A stretch of DNA of 64,000 nucleotides from Palaemon carinicauda (GCF_036898095.1 NC_090768.1:49481547-49545546), one strand, 5' to 3'. Counted from the stretch's first letter, positions 38,087 to 52,017 are shown. Translations and numbers: made by a program. Notes: generated by a model from the letters alone, not told the origin.

Positions 38087-38165
<79 letters not shown>
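38087..38165. repeat. (GA)n microsatellite
   Basis: About 78 bases of pure GA repeat. Confidence 0.98.
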
Positions 38166-38168
<3 letters not shown>

Positions 38169-38363
38169 AAAAACTTGACTTAATCCATCTACGATTTAGG
38201 TATTTTTACTAAGATTAATAATTTCTTAATATTTCCTGGAGAAGGTAAGTCTTATTTCAATCTATAAATCTCAAAGTAATAAATGTTTGAATAATGATTC
38301 ATAAAGTAACAGAATTTAATCACGTTGAATCACGGGGTCGTTATATTCATTGCAGCCACTTAC

Positions 38364-38489
<126 letters not shown>

Positions 38490-38779
38490 GCGTTCGTGAG
38501 TAGTGCATATGTGGTCATTCAGCACTACTGCCTCGGCGACAATGACCTTAGATGTCAGGATGCCAGATAACTCATAATTAATCAATCAATCAATCAGCAC
38601 TACAGGAAGGTGTAGGCCTACTCGTAGGATAGAAATTATGAATATCTTATCGTGGGTATGCAGCTGATGTCGAGGATTTAGTTATATAAAACTAACTTTT
38701 AGGTAAAGGTGCTATATGTTTTTATGGTATATAAATGCATAAACAGTGGCACTTGAAAAGGCCTATGAAAATGTTTAGA

Positions 38780-39510
38780 TATGAGAACCTTAAATGCTAT
38801 GAAAAACAGACATCCTCAGTAGCCTATAACATCGTGGAACTGTTGAGAAAATTGACATATTAGGAAAGCTGTAGGGTAACTAGGGAGGAATATTGGAGCC
38901 TCGTGTAGTTTGAGACAAAAAGTGTATGTATCTAGTTTCTGCTATAAAACAGTTAGTGGGACATTGAAAGTAAACAGAAAATTTTGTATGCAGACTAAAT
39001 AGACCTTGATAAAGCACATAAAAGAATCGATAGCACAGAATGTTGTGGAATATGTAGGCAAGAGAGTCACTGATTTGGTGTGAAAGTGGGTCTTAAAACA
39101 TGGGTTTTATATGTTCCATGGCTTATGCGTGAGGTCAGGTCAGAGATAAGAGGACTGACGTACATGCGTGCAGAATTGTGGATGAGAACATGAGTTGTAC
39201 GTGGAATGTGAAATGGGCAGCGTTTGCAGATGATATGCTGATTGGAGACAGTGGACAAAATTGCAGGAACTAGAAAATTGGTTTTAAGTTTTGCTGGGAA
39301 AGTAATTGTAGATTAATGTGAACGAGGATAAGGCTATGGCTCATTAACCCTCGTGGAAACCGGGGAAATGGGACCGTGAATGTTATTTAGATGGTAGAAA
39401 AATGGTGGCGGTTTGATTCTTCAAGTTTCCGGGAGTAGATATAAAAGGTGAGAGCAAGATTAGGAAATCTGTAAATACTTGGATGTATGCAATACGGTTG
39501 GAAAGAGACA
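38780..39510 (+). pseudogene. Decayed non-LTR reverse transcriptase
   Basis: Plus-strand frames show the RT palm: WNVKWAAFADDMLIGDSGQ at about 39200-39260, containing the catalytic F/Y-A-D-D motif, then RLMVNEDKAMA and VAV.FFKFPGVDIKGESK at about 39400-39450, the conserved segment after the active site. Stops and shifts interrupt it. The order and motifs fit a LINE ORF2. The insertion is truncated and is followed by a SINE-type copy. Confidence 0.7.
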
Positions 39511-39539
39511 TTAATTGACTATAGACAATACACTACTGC

Positions 39540-40117
39540 TAGAGAGTTATGTGGTCCTTTGACTGACCAGACAGTACTACGTTGGATTCTTCTCTCTGGT
39601 TGCTGTGCCTACACATACACCGAATAGTCTGGCCTATTCTTTACATAATCTCCTGTGTCCTCGTACATCTAACAACACTGAGATTACCAAATAATTCTTC
39701 TTCACCCAAGGGATTAACTACGGCACTATAATGATCCAGTGGCCACTTTCTTCTTGGTAAAAGTAGAAGAAACTCTTTAGCTATGGTAAGCAGCTCTTCT
39801 AGAAGGACACTCCAAAATCAAACCATTGTCCTCTAGTCTCGAGTAGTGCCATAGCCTCTGTACCACGGTCTCCCACTGTCTTAGGTTAGAGTTCTCTTGC
39901 TTGAGGGTACACTCGGGCACACTATTCTATCTTATTTCTCTTCCTCTTGTTTTGTTGAAGTTTTTATAGTTTATATATAAAATATTTATTTTGATGTCGT
40001 TACTGTTCTTAGATATTTTATTTTTTCTTGTTTCCTTTCCTCACTGGGCTATTTTCCCCGTTGGAGCCCCTGGGCTTATAGCATTCTGCTTTTTCAACAA
40101 GGGTTGTAGCTTACCAA

Positions 40118-40173
<56 letters not shown>

Positions 40174-40195
40174 CATAATAATAATAATAATAATA
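39540..40195 (+). repeat. SINE-like retroposon with (AAT)n tail
   Basis: About 570 bases followed by an (AAT)n tract at 40119-40195. Diagnostic words are GAGGGTACACTCGGGCACAC, TTTCCTTTCCTCACTGGGCT, CCCTGGGCTTATAGCAT and GGGTTGTAGCTTA. Related copies occur at 42780-43160 and 44485-44842 (plus) and 37502-37760, 43224-43600 (minus). Confidence 0.8.
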
Positions 40196-40325
40196 GAAGC
40201 CAAATGAAGAAAGCATTAAGGGATTGTAAAGTCCCCTCTCCTGGAAAGGAAGTGTGGTTAGTGGGGGCAGATAAAGAAAAAGGCTGAAGTTGTTGAGATA
40301 AATCAGTTATCTATCTAACTACCTA

Positions 40326-42139
<1,814 letters not shown>

Positions 42140-42560
42140 ATGGATTACTATTGTTATTATTACTACTACAAGCTAAGCTACAACCATAATAACTCTAACA
42201 GTATTTCTCCCGTTCATGAATAACAGAGGTAAGGAATACTGACAATGCCCTAGGTAGCAGACAATGCCCTAGAGACTGACCATATATTACATATGAGCGC
42301 CCAGCCCCTCTCCCCCCAAGCTAGGACCAGGGAGAGTCAGGTAATGGCTGCTAATGACTCATCAGGTAGATTTATAGGTTCCTCCAAACCCCCAATCCCT
42401 AGCTTACGAGGATGGTGAGGTTATAGACATCATGGTCTATAGGTAGATAGCCTACTACAAGAAACTATAGAGTTTGAGCAGGACTCGAATCCCTGTCCTG
42501 TGATCGCTAGTGCGGGACATTTTCATTATGATGCCAGATATACTTTAATCAATCAACATC
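42140..42560 (-). repeat. tRNA-derived SINE copy, minus orientation
   Basis: On the minus strand a box B-like GGATTCGAGTCC (42481-42492) is followed by a body with CCCTGGTCCTAGCTT and a 3' tail GGTTGTAGCTTAGC plus a short AAT run. It shares body words with 2826-3062 and its tail with the longer SINE-like copies. Confidence 0.7.
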
Positions 42561-42779
42561 TTTGGGAGAACCCCAGTGTAATGTCAGTATTTATTTCGTA
42601 ATGAATTTCAGGTTGAAAATGAAAACATTTTTAGCTTAGAGTGATCTTTTATACGTCGTAAACTTATAAAAAGGACCAACAGCATATTTTTATCAAATAT
42701 TGAGCGATGAAATAGTGCCAATGAAAAATTTGACTTAACTAAGAAAATAAACTCTTAGCCTAACAACAGTTTTCATCAG

Positions 42780-43160
42780 GTGCAAAAAAAGCAGCTCTTC
42801 TAGGAGAAGGTCACTCAAATATTAAACCATTGTTCTCTAGTATTGGGTGGTGCCATAGCCTTGGTACCATGGTCTTCCACTGTCTTGGGTTATCGTTCTC
42901 TTGCTTTAGGGTACACTCGGGCAAGCTATTTTATCCTGTTTCTCTCTTGTTCTTTTTTTTTTAAGTTTTTATTGTTTATGTGTGATACTGTAGATCTAAT
43001 TTAATGTTCCTAAAATATTTTATTTTGATTGTCCATTACTTCTATTGTAGTTTATTTATTCCTTGTTTCCTTTCCTCACTGGGCTATTTTCCATATTGGA
43101 GGCCCTGGGCTTATAGCATCCTTCTTTTCCTGCTAGAAGTTGCAATAGATTAATGATAGG
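42780..43160 (+). repeat. SINE-like copy, 5'-truncated
   Basis: Parallel to 39800-40110: GCAGCTCTTCTAG, TTAAACCATTGTTCTCTAG, GGTGCCATAGCC, GGGTACACTCGGGCA, CTGGGCTATTTTCCAT and GGCCCTGGGCTTATAGCATC. It ends before a typical AAT tail. Confidence 0.8.
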
Positions 43161-43222
43161 GTTTTTCTTTTCTTATTTAAAGGGGTGGCACTCCCAACCT
43201 CCTTCACTCAACAGGGGCAATA

Positions 43223-43223
<1 letters not shown>

Positions 43224-43306
<83 letters not shown>

Positions 43307-43600
43307 TTGCTAAGCTACAACCCTAGATGGAAAAACAGGATGCTATACTGTAAGTCCAGAGGCTCCTACACGGAAAATGGCTCAGTGAGGAAAGAAAATA
43401 AGGAAAAACTACAAGAAGTTTAAGAACAACGATAACATTAGAATAAATCTTTCACATGTAAACAATAGAAACTTCAAAATAACAAGAGGAAGATAAACAA
43501 GATAGAATAGTGTGGCCGACTGTACCCTCAAGCAACAGGTCTCTAAGAACACAGTGGGAGACCATGGTACAGAGGCTATGGCACTACCCAAGACTAGACA
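43224..43600 (-). repeat. SINE-like copy, minus orientation, with (ATT)n tail
   Basis: An (ATT)n tract at 43224-43304 is followed by the reverse complement of the family: GCTAAGCTACAACCCTA, AGGCTCCTACACGGAAAATG, GTGGCCGACTGTACCCTCAAG, CCATGGTACAGAGGCTATGG. Confidence 0.85.
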
Positions 43601-44400
43601 TCTAAGTGAAGAAGAGATAAATAAACTACAAATAGTAGAAAACAAAAAGTACAGATTTTTATTAATTAAGAAACCAAAAATATACAACAATAAGTGCCTT
43701 GAGGGCAGAAGTCGGATCTTCTTGTTACTACACCAGAGATATGAAAATGAAACTAAATTATGTGAAATATATGATGAAGTATAACGGAAATGCACTGGTG
43801 AAAGAAATCTTTCTTGGTATGTCTGGAAAACAAATGAAATATGGGCAAAAACTCTTAAAGATTATCTACAAGTTCTGAATTTAAACCTCCAGGACCTTCT
43901 TAATGTAAAAGATCTTGATAAGAAAATAAAATCACGAGACTAAAAGTATGGGAATGCGACATAATAAAGTAAAACAGTTATAACATACTACAGAAGGAAA
44001 CCACAAATAAAGGAAGAAGGGAAAACATTTATGGAAACGAACATGATTCAGCCATACTTTGTAGAACACGCAACAACACACTAGATCTGCAGTGGAGAAA
44101 TAAATTTGAAAATGCCGATACAAAATGCAAATTGTGTGATAAGGAAGAAGAAACGTCCATACGTTTTTATACTAGATTGCAAAAAAAAAAAAGAAAAAAA
44201 AAACGAGAACATCCTACGAGACCTTACCTTGCAAATATAGAAAACATAATAACTACTACTTTTGAAATAGAAAATGAGGAAAACATTCGAATATGTATAA
44301 AAAAATCATTTTAAAACTCTGGAAAGCCTTAAAAGAAATGTTAGACAAGCTCCACATTGAAGCCAAGCGAGAAAAAAGTGTAAAATAAAGAAAAACCATT
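43560..44400 (+). pseudogene. C-terminal part of a LINE ORF2, decayed
   Basis: Plus-strand frames include LSEEEINKLQIVENKKYRF (43590-43660). At about 44040-44160 they read HDSAILCRTRNNTLDLQW, RNKFENADTKCKLCDKEEET. The W.N.F....T.C.LC..EEET block is the zinc-finger-like C-terminus found after RT in many LINE ORF2 proteins. Frames are broken by stops and by an A-rich slip near 44180. Confidence 0.65.
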
Positions 44401-44484
44401 GTTGCCGTTACAAAGGCTGTCACCTTATTATTTACTGGAATCTAGAGTTATAATTATTTTATGCACCTGTTTGATAGCTACAAT

Positions 44485-44764
44485 TGATAACTTGCTTGAG
44501 GGTACACTTGCACATTATCTTCTTTCTCTTCCTTTTTATTTTCAAAAGTTTTTATAGTTTATATATGAAAGATTTAGGTAATGTTAATGTTCTTAAGACA
44601 TTTTATTTTAATTGTTGATTACTTCTGTTATAGTTTATTTCCTTTCCTCGTTAGGCTAATTTTCCCTTTATTGTATTAAAACCAACACTTGTTGGCACGG
44701 GCCTTTCCCTTTGAGTTCTTGGATTTATAGCCTCCTGCTTTTCCAACTAGGGTTGTAGCTTAGC

Positions 44765-44840
<76 letters not shown>

Positions 44841-44842
44841 CG
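44485..44842 (+). repeat. SINE/LINE 3' tail with (AAT)n
   Basis: Contains GCTTGAGGGTACACTTGCAC, TTTATAGTTTATATATGAAA, TTGGATTTATAGCCTCCTGC, CTAGGGTTGTAGCTTAGCG and then (AAT)n to 44840. It lies directly 3' of the LINE ORF2 C-terminus at 43560-44400, so it may be the true tail of that LINE, shared by the SINEs. Confidence 0.75.
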
Positions 44843-44974
44843 CCAAGTTAACGCATTTTTGTCGCGAAAACTTGGCTATTTTGGCAGCTGTTGTCAGTGT
44901 TGGGTACCATGTTGATTGTTGTCATCACGGAACTGTAACTTGAGTTACTTGATGGCAGTGCCACTATTATAAGG

Positions 44975-45047
44975 ATGAGTGCTTGGTTAAGCTTTCTGTT
45001 AAATTGTATCCTAACGTTCTCGTTAATATGCGGTCGTCTTCCTGAAG
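44975..45047 (+). CDS. Candidate first coding exon encoding a signal peptide
   Basis: ATG at 44975 opens 24 codons plus one base, translating as MSAWLSFLLNCILTFSLICG then RLPE, and runs straight into a perfect donor GAAG|GTAAGT at 45048. A hydrophobic core flanked by a polar start and a small-residue end is a signal peptide or membrane anchor. The exon has phase 1. No downstream exon was found up to 64000 that I can link to it, so the gene product is unknown. Chance occurrence is possible, but start, hydrophobicity and donor agree. Confidence 0.5.
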
Positions 45048-46813
45048 GTAAGTCATTGCACTGGTGATAAATAAGAATTTATGTTAATGTGATTTGATTA
45101 TGAAGGAAATATATCCCAGTACCTTGAGTGTTCCGAAAGTAAATAAGGCGCCTGGCTGTCTGTCTTCTATCGTTGTCTTTTTGGGTGGGTGTGTATGTTA
45201 TTTAGGCTTAAGTTTTAAATAGAATCAGAATTATGATCTACCTCCAATACCTACGATTGTATGCTGTTATATCGAGGATTTTAGGGAAAGTTTGACGAGT
45301 ATTTATCAGTTCACTGAAATAAGCTTAGCCCAACCTTGCCCAGTTGTTGGATACGGTATAAGGGTATAAGGTCTACCTGTCACCTAAGGTTAGGTCAGGT
45401 TAGGCGATCGTAACTTACTGTATGTTAGTACACATCCTAATAACTTTAGGTAGATATATGGTACTTTAATTTCTAGCATAGAGCGTAAACCATATATATT
45501 TTCCAACTCACTATCATGTGATTTTTGGGGCAAACCACCCGTTCCTGAGTTTTTGAACCCCCTTATAAACACACAATTTTGGGAGACTCCAGTGGGGAAA
45601 CCTAGGTTTTTTGAGTGGGAAATTGTCACAAGCTTGTGATTTGCAACAATAATAATGGTAAGAAATAAGCACAAGACAACCAGTTGGAAAAATATATGGT
45701 TCATGTTAGTGGTTGAAAACAGGCCAAAACTTGATCATTTATCCCTTTTGAGATTTGTAATAGGGGTACAGAACTTAACAAATCCACCTAACCTAACCTA
45801 GTAATTCCCAGGATACAACCCCTAGCCAGGGGCCCTGGCTAATCCCTTGGACCCCCCCTTCCAAGGTCAAAACCTCTAGCCAGGGTTAAGCCCCTTGGAT
45901 CCATATATGGTAATTTTGTATTGTATTACAGTGTGAGATTTCAAACAGAAAATATATGTTTTCCTTTAGTAAATAACGTGATTTAACCGAATTTGATGTT
46001 CATTTTGGGGTGTCTGCCGTTTATGGGGACAGGGATATCTTTCTTATTACTAGCCAAATCGTATTTCATTATGGGGTTGATGTTCTTTACAATTTTCTAA
46101 CATACCATAATATGATGTTAATTTATCGTTTTGACTAATAACACAATTTACCTTTACCACGGCAATATTTTCTAAGTTCAGCATGGTCCGTACGCAAGTC
46201 ACGGGTAGCTCCTGCATAGTTTCCAACTTTCCCGATAGACAGAGCCCGTGTCATCCCAGTCTAAGAAACGTTCGGTTTTACAAATTAATACTGTCCCGTC
46301 AATCTACATATTTACCCCTTAGTTAAGTATGTAGTTTTTAAGGACACGTCATGTTTAGTGACATTTGATACTGCTGGGATATTTATCATGAAATGTTATG
46401 TTAGAAAAAGGCCGTTACAATGCGTCGTACGCTGAAGCCACGGCCAACTTACTCGGTCGTAAAATTTCCCGCAATCATTGTTTCCTGCCTGATTATAATA
46501 ACACCCGTTTGGCGGCGCTCGATTCGCATATCAGCTGGTCGCGCAAGCATGAACAGTTTTCGATGTTCGTACGTATGTTTTCGCTAATTTCAACAATTTT
46601 CATTTTAATCTCTTGTTAAGATTGTTATTTCTTTCGAAATCGTCCCAAAATTATGCCGAATACTATTTTGTTTTATATACAAACAAAGGTTAGGTTATCC
46701 AGCATCTAGTTAAGATATTTCGTCAGATAAAGCCAGTGTCAAACAAAGCAACCGAACTAACCCTTTCGTGGGCCGCGTGATTTCAAATTTTTAATCCCCC
46801 CCATGACCCGAGA

Positions 46814-47080
46814 TTGACCTACAGCCGACCCTTTCCAACTCTAACCGCCGTGATGGATAGACCTGTTCCGTATAGTTTCTCTGTGAGTGATATTTTCAAG
46901 TTTATCTCCCGTATTGATCAGATTGATGCAATTAAGACCCTCAGATATATACATCTACGTGATTTCACTCGTGTTACCCCCGAATTCTTTCACTATTTAT
47001 TTCGAGAAGGCCTCTTAAGGGATTTTAGAGGTACATGTAAAAAGTGTAAAACAGGTGATGTGGCCCTGATGTGGTTTTAG
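46814..47080 (+). CDS. Small ORF with CxxC pair inside nested element, possible transposase start
   Basis: An 88-codon frame; the inner methionine MDRPVPYSFSVSDI is a likelier start (46850). It is rich in isoleucine, phenylalanine and aspartate (FKFISRIDQID, TLRYIHLRDFT) and ends with YLFREGLLRDFRGTCKKCKT. A helical N-terminus followed by GLL...C-x2-C is reminiscent of the start of ISXO2/Merlin-type transposases, but the second CxxC pair and the DDE domain are not seen. Base composition looks coding compared with its surroundings. The assignment is speculative. Confidence 0.3.
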   Translation: MTYSRPFPTLTAVMDRPVPYSFSVSDIFKFISRIDQIDAIKTLRYIHLRDFTRVTPEFFHYLFREGLLRDFRGTCKKCKTGDVALMWF

Positions 47081-47161
47081 CGACTACGAAATTTAAGGTA
47101 AGCCTGAGTAACCTATAATATGATCATGTGGATAAGATATAATTTTGAGTGCTGCCCAAAG

Positions 47162-47545
47162 CTTCTTTTCTGTAGGAGAGAGACTTACGAAGGGGGTCCG
47201 GGGGCTTGCCCCCGGGTAGGGGTAGTGACCTGGGAACTACTAGGATTGGTTAGGTTTGGTTTGTGGGGTTTGTATGTTAGCAACAGTGTTTGGGGGGTCG
47301 CAGGGGGGCGTCAGCCCCTCCGTTTAGTTCACGATGAAGGTAAGGACATGGAACTTCTTTTCTGTAGGAGAGAGACTTACGAAGGGGGTCCGGGGGCTTG
47401 CCCCCGGGTAGGGGTAGTGACCTGGGAACTACTAGGATTGGTTAGGTTTGGTTTGTGGGGTTTGTATGTTAGCAACAGTGTTTGGGGGGTTGCAGGGGGC
47501 GTCAGCCCCCCCGTTTAGTTCACGATGAAGGTAAGGACATGGCTT
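47162..47545. repeat. Two tandem copies of a 192-bp GC-rich unit
   Basis: CTTCTTTTCTGTAGGAGAGA begins copies at 47162 and 47354. They are nearly identical, including GGGGGCTTGCCCCCGGG and GGGGGTCGCAGGGGG palindrome-like stretches. A 132-codon frame across both is a by-product of the repeat. Confidence 0.95.
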
Positions 47546-48744
47546 GTAGGTCAGGTTAGGAGGGGAATTTTGGGTTAGTTGTCCATTTTTCTCGCACATT
47601 TCCGACATCCATGACCAGAGGGTTCCTAGTATGTAGATTGTTGGGACAAGCATTTACAAAACCAGTGAATTTAATATTTCATTCCGTGATCATTCCCGCG
47701 AAAAAGAGCAGATTTTCCTACTTAGTTTCCAACTTTCCCGATAGATAGAGCCCGTGTCATCCCAGTCTAAGAAACCTTCGGTTTTACAATTTAATACTGG
47801 TTTTACAATTTAATACTGTCCCGTCAATCTACATATTTACCCCTTCGTTAAGTTTGTAGTTTTTAAGGACACGTCATGTAATCATTCCCGTAAAAAGAGC
47901 CGATTTCGGACTTTTTTTTACTCGATTTCAAGAAACATTCGGTTTTACAATTTAATACTGTCCCGTCAATCTACATTATTTACCAAATCATTCCCGTAAA
48001 AAAGAGCCGATTTCGGACTTTTTTACCTCGATTTTCGGCCGGTCAAAGGGCTGTCCCCATAAACGGCAGAGGCTCCTTCATTTTAATCGGAAACAAACAG
48101 ATCAACCAATTCGGCTAACTTTAAGTTGCCGAATTGGTTGCTGTTATTACGGATGAAATGAAGGTGAAAACCGGTTAAATCACATTATTTCCTACAGGAA
48201 AACATATATTTTCTGTTAAAATGGTTAAATATAATCACTGATGTCATATATGCTGTGTTAAAATATTTGAATATAAGCATTTGTTCAACAGTGTCACTTC
48301 TTTTACGAATGTACTGCGAACGATAACATTAGCAACGTTACCAATAATACACAGTGTTACCAACGTTGCCGTATGGTACACAGAGTTACCAACGGCACGC
48401 TGACATTACTAACGATAGCAATGATAGATATTTCCACACGTATTTTAAATAATTTCTCCATATAAGTTTTACTCAATATATAAAAAGTACAAAAAGGGCA
48501 CAGAACCTAACAAACCCACCCAACCTAGCCTAGTAGTATGACTGGTCACAAACCTCAGATATTTACTGAAAATGGTAAAATTCTCCATGTTACGAATGAT
48601 ACACAGAGTTACCAAAAGAGCGTAATTTTTTCTATAAGAAAAAGTAGTTTTTTCCTAGGTTATATTGCCCTGTAATACACTACAATAAAACCTGGACCCC
48701 CCTGTCCAAGGTCACAACCACTTGCCAGACCCCCTTCCTAAGTC

Positions 48745-48925
48745 ACAAACTAAAAGTAAATCACAAACACATCCTTACATTATGATAAAGTAAATTACAA
48801 ATAAATCCTTACATTATGATGAAGTAAATTACAAATAAATCCTTAAATTATGATAAAGTAAATTACAAATAAATCCTTACATTATGAAAAATTGAATCGC
48901 AAATAATTCCTTACCCTATGATTAA
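48745..48925. repeat. Tandem repeat, unit about 35 bases
   Basis: Five imperfect copies of AAAGTAAATTACAAATAAAT plus CCTTACATTATGAT inside the right part of element Y. A related single stretch occurs at 50230-50290 in element X. Confidence 0.9.
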
Positions 48926-49687
48926 CAATATCTTGTTCTTCTTTTTTTTTCTTATTTTTTTTTTAGAAGCTTTGAAGTAGAAATGTGCTGGTCTTCCCGC
49001 TAAATTAAGTCAGAATCGAACCTTTGAGGCATTATTCGGTGGTTATTTTTTTATTTTACGTGAGTAACAATGGCTTTACACTGAACGGAGAGCATTTCCA
49101 TCATAAGCAATTGCCGACATAAATGAAATTAAAGTAAATTTTGAAATAGATTGATATACTTCCCTTAAGTTCCTTCTTGGAGATATCTTTATGTGATGAT
49201 GGTTAAGTTGAAACTGAAGGGAAGGTGTAAAAAAAATGGCTGTTGTAGAACAACATCCGGGAACTTATGAAGAAGTACTTGTAAGCTGTTGATTGGAAAT
49301 AAAAAAACAACCTGACAAATACATCATTGTAATTGCACAGAAATCTCCCCAAACCATGGGAAACAACACATGTGCGTGCAGTAAGTCCCCTTCAGTCTCT
49401 CAGATGTAAACAATGGACTTAAAGTGAAAAACATACTTCACATTTTAATAGCCCGATACGTAAGTTATTATGCCCCAGCCCATATTAAACATATAGAGAA
49501 AAATACTAAATTAGCTAGCCCGTCCATTTCTTATAGCGAATTTCAGTTTCGCTAGTAGTTAAAGTATCATATATTTACCTAAGAGGATTAATGTGTGTTG
49601 TTTTATGTGACCATTGAGCGTTTCCATGAAAATTGCATGGAAGAGAGTCGGTATTACAGTATTGTAGATCCATTCAGGAAAAATGCT

Positions 49688-50985
49688 AAATATATGATAC
49701 TTTAATTTCTAGCCAAATACATGAATCATATATTTTTCTCACTCGCTATCTTGTGTTTTATACATTTCTGACCTTGATTATTGGGGCATATCACCCGTTC
49801 ATGAGTTTTTGGGACCCCTATATTTTATAAAGTCAATAATGGGGGACACCAGTGGGAACCCAGGTTTTTTGAGTGGGGAAATGTCGTAAACAAGTGATTT
49901 GCAGCAATAATAATGGTCAGAAATTAGAATAAACACAAGATAACCAGTTGGAGAAATATATGGTTCATGTAAGTGGCTGAAAACAGGACAAAACGTGATT
50001 GTTTAAGATTTTTAAGATTTGTAAAAGGGTACAGAACCTAACAAATCCACCTAACCTAACCTAGTAATTCTTAGGTCACAATCCTTAGCCGGGGAGCAAG
50101 CCCTCCAGATCCCCCTTCCTAGGTCACAACCCCTCCAGAACCCCCTTCCCAGGTCGCAACCCCTAGCCAGACCCTCCCTCCCAGGTCACAACCCCTAGCC
50201 AGACCCTCCTTCCCAGGTCACAAACTAATAGTAAATCCCAAGTAAATCCTTACATTATTATAAAGTAAGTCACAAATAATTCCTTATCTTATGATTAACA
50301 CCTACATCTTTTTTTAGTTTTTTATCTTGGCATTCTTTACAGAAGCGTTGTAGTAGAAAATGTGCTGGTCTTCCCTTAAAACTAAGTTAGAATCAGACCT
50401 TTGAGGAATAACACAATGAGCTGTTAAAAATGTGCATTATTATTTTGCCGCTAGTTTTTAATTTCACGTGAGTAACGATAGCTATACACTAAACGGAGAG
50501 CATTTCCATCATAATCAATTGCCGACATACGGTAAATGAAATTACACTAAATTTTGAAATAGATTGTACTCCCCTTAAGTTCCCTCTTGGAGAGGTCTTC
50601 ATGTGAAGGTGGTGAAGTTGAGACTGAAGGGGAGGGTAAAAAAAAATGGTGGTTGTAGAACAACATCCAGGAACTTATGGAGAAGTACATGTAAGCTGGT
50701 AATTGGTTTAAAAAAAAACACATGACAGTTACGTCATTGTAAATACACAGAAAGCTCCCTAAACAGATCGGAGTCAATCATGCGTTTTAACTCCCCTCCA
50801 GTCTCTCAGATGTAAACAATGAACTTGGAGTGAAAAATTTATTTCACATTTTAATCGACCGATACGTAAGTTATTATGTCCCAGCCCTAATTAAACATAT
50901 TGAGAAAAATACCAAACTAGCCAGCGCTCGTCCATTTCTTATGGTGAATTCCAGTTTCGCTAGTAATTGAAGTACCCGGGATCAT
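49688..50985. mobile_element. Terminal-inverted-repeat element X (short, internally deleted relative of Y)
   Basis: The left end AAATATATGATACTTTAATT (49688) and the right end at 50959-50990 are imperfect inverted repeats (TATGATAC and TAGC core). From left to right it follows the left part of Y (ATATGGTTCATG, AACAGG.CAAAAC) and then its right part (GAAATGTGCTGGTCTTCCC, GCCGACATA..AAATGAAATTA). It lacks the about 2.3-kb interior of Y, so it is a non-autonomous derivative or the empty form. Confidence 0.6.
50040..50230. repeat. Minisatellite of CCCAGGTCACAACCCCTAGCC units
   Basis: Four to five imperfect copies of a unit of about 37 bases containing AGGTCACAACCCCT and AGACCCTCC. The inverse orientation of the same unit recurs at 51770-51910. 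Confidence 0.85.
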
Positions 50986-50990
50986 ATATT

Positions 50991-52017
50991 TACTGGAAAA
51001 ACTTTATCAATAATAAAATTGTGCTATACTTAGAAAAACTCCCGTTTTCTTGAAAAATAACCTTTATTTCCGTTGCAAATAAATCCTACAATTATGGGGG
51101 CTAACCTGTGGGAACCAGGGTTTTGGGTGGGGAAAATTTAATGGTAAAACTAACTTTTTCTTCTCTATACATTATTCTCTGTGAGGAATAATAAATCCAC
51201 AAAAATTTGCATGAAATATGTGGATCCTCTTCCCCTGAAATGTTTATTTCCTTTTTGTTTACATTTGAGAAGACGCATGTCTCTGCTCCCATTTGTGCCT
51301 AGCTTCTTGCGTGATTGCAAGTTTATACTTCCTGCACACAAGCCTTCCGTCCACTTTCTTTCTACCAATGGCATTACTCTCGTTCGTTCATTTGTAAGTA
51401 CAGTGTAGCTCCTACTTCCTTCCCCTACCATATGACAAAGTTTACCATATTTGGGCATGTATGTACAGTGTATGCTTAAAGTGTATCGTAGGCAGTTCTG
51501 AAACACACCCCATTTTCTTAGAACTTTTCAGTTCCTTTGTAGCTGTGTTTGTTACGTGTCCTGTGTGTATTCTGGAACCCAGCTTAACAAAGAGTAATGG
51601 CTGCTCTTTTGGCTATTGTGATGCTATAGCCAATTTTCATGGTGAGTACCATGGTACTCCTGGTGTAGTGAATAATTTTTCAAAAGCTCATTGTGTTATC
51701 CCTCAAAGGTTGAAGTGTCTTAAGTGTGATTCTGCTAAGGATTCATTTGTGATTTACATTTAGTTTGTGACATGGGAAGGGGGTCCTGGGTGCTTGCCCC
51801 ATACTATGTCTGTGACCTGGGAAGGGGGGTTGGGGGCTTGCCCCCTGCTAGGTCTGTGACCTTGGAAGGGAGGTCAGGAGGCTTGCCCCTCGGTTAGGTC
51901 TGTGACCTGGGAACTACTAGGATAGGTTAGGTGGGTTTGTTAGGTTATGTGGCCTTTTTTAAGAGAAAGTCACCCCTATAAACAGCGAAGGGTTTGTATT
52001 TGCGTCGGAACAAATAA
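50991..52017. other. Rearranged fragments of the X/Y family and a GC-rich minisatellite
   Basis: Words from X/Y (GGGAACCAGGGTTTTGGGTG at 51109) and, at 51770-51910, three imperfect copies of GTGACCTGGGAAGGGGG..GGCTTGCCCC in inverse orientation. A 100-codon plus frame at 51461-51763 with several cysteines is unrecognised. Confidence 0.5.

Larger units (their letters stand above)
45944..48218. mobile_element. Nested element with long inverted repeats inside Y
   Basis: AACAGAAAATATATGTTTTC at 45945 pairs with its complement near 48200, and TGCCGTTTATGGGGACAG at 46018 pairs with its complement at about 48048. The right arm also contains an extra palindrome (AACCAATTCGGC ... GCCGAATTGGTT, 48096-48137). 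A direct repeat of about 145 bases (GTTTCCAACTTTCCCGATAG through GGACACGTCATGT) lies at 46207-46352 and 47728-47878. Confidence 0.5.
45451..49575. mobile_element. Terminal-inverted-repeat element Y (long copy)
   Basis: The left end TAGATATATGGTACTTTAAT (45451) and the right end, reverse complement of about 49551-49575, are inverted repeats of about 30 bases. The outer parts (45451-45860 and 48490-49575) match the shorter element X (49688-50985). The interior 45944-48218 is flanked by its own inverted repeats and is probably a nested insertion. No full transposase was found. The class is uncertain; a cut-and-paste DNA transposon is the simplest reading. Confidence 0.55.

Noticed and set aside
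47120..47518. 132-codon frame with a duplicated protein block
   Set aside because: The frame is a consequence of the 192-bp tandem GC-rich repeat; it has no start context, no splice sites and no family resemblance.
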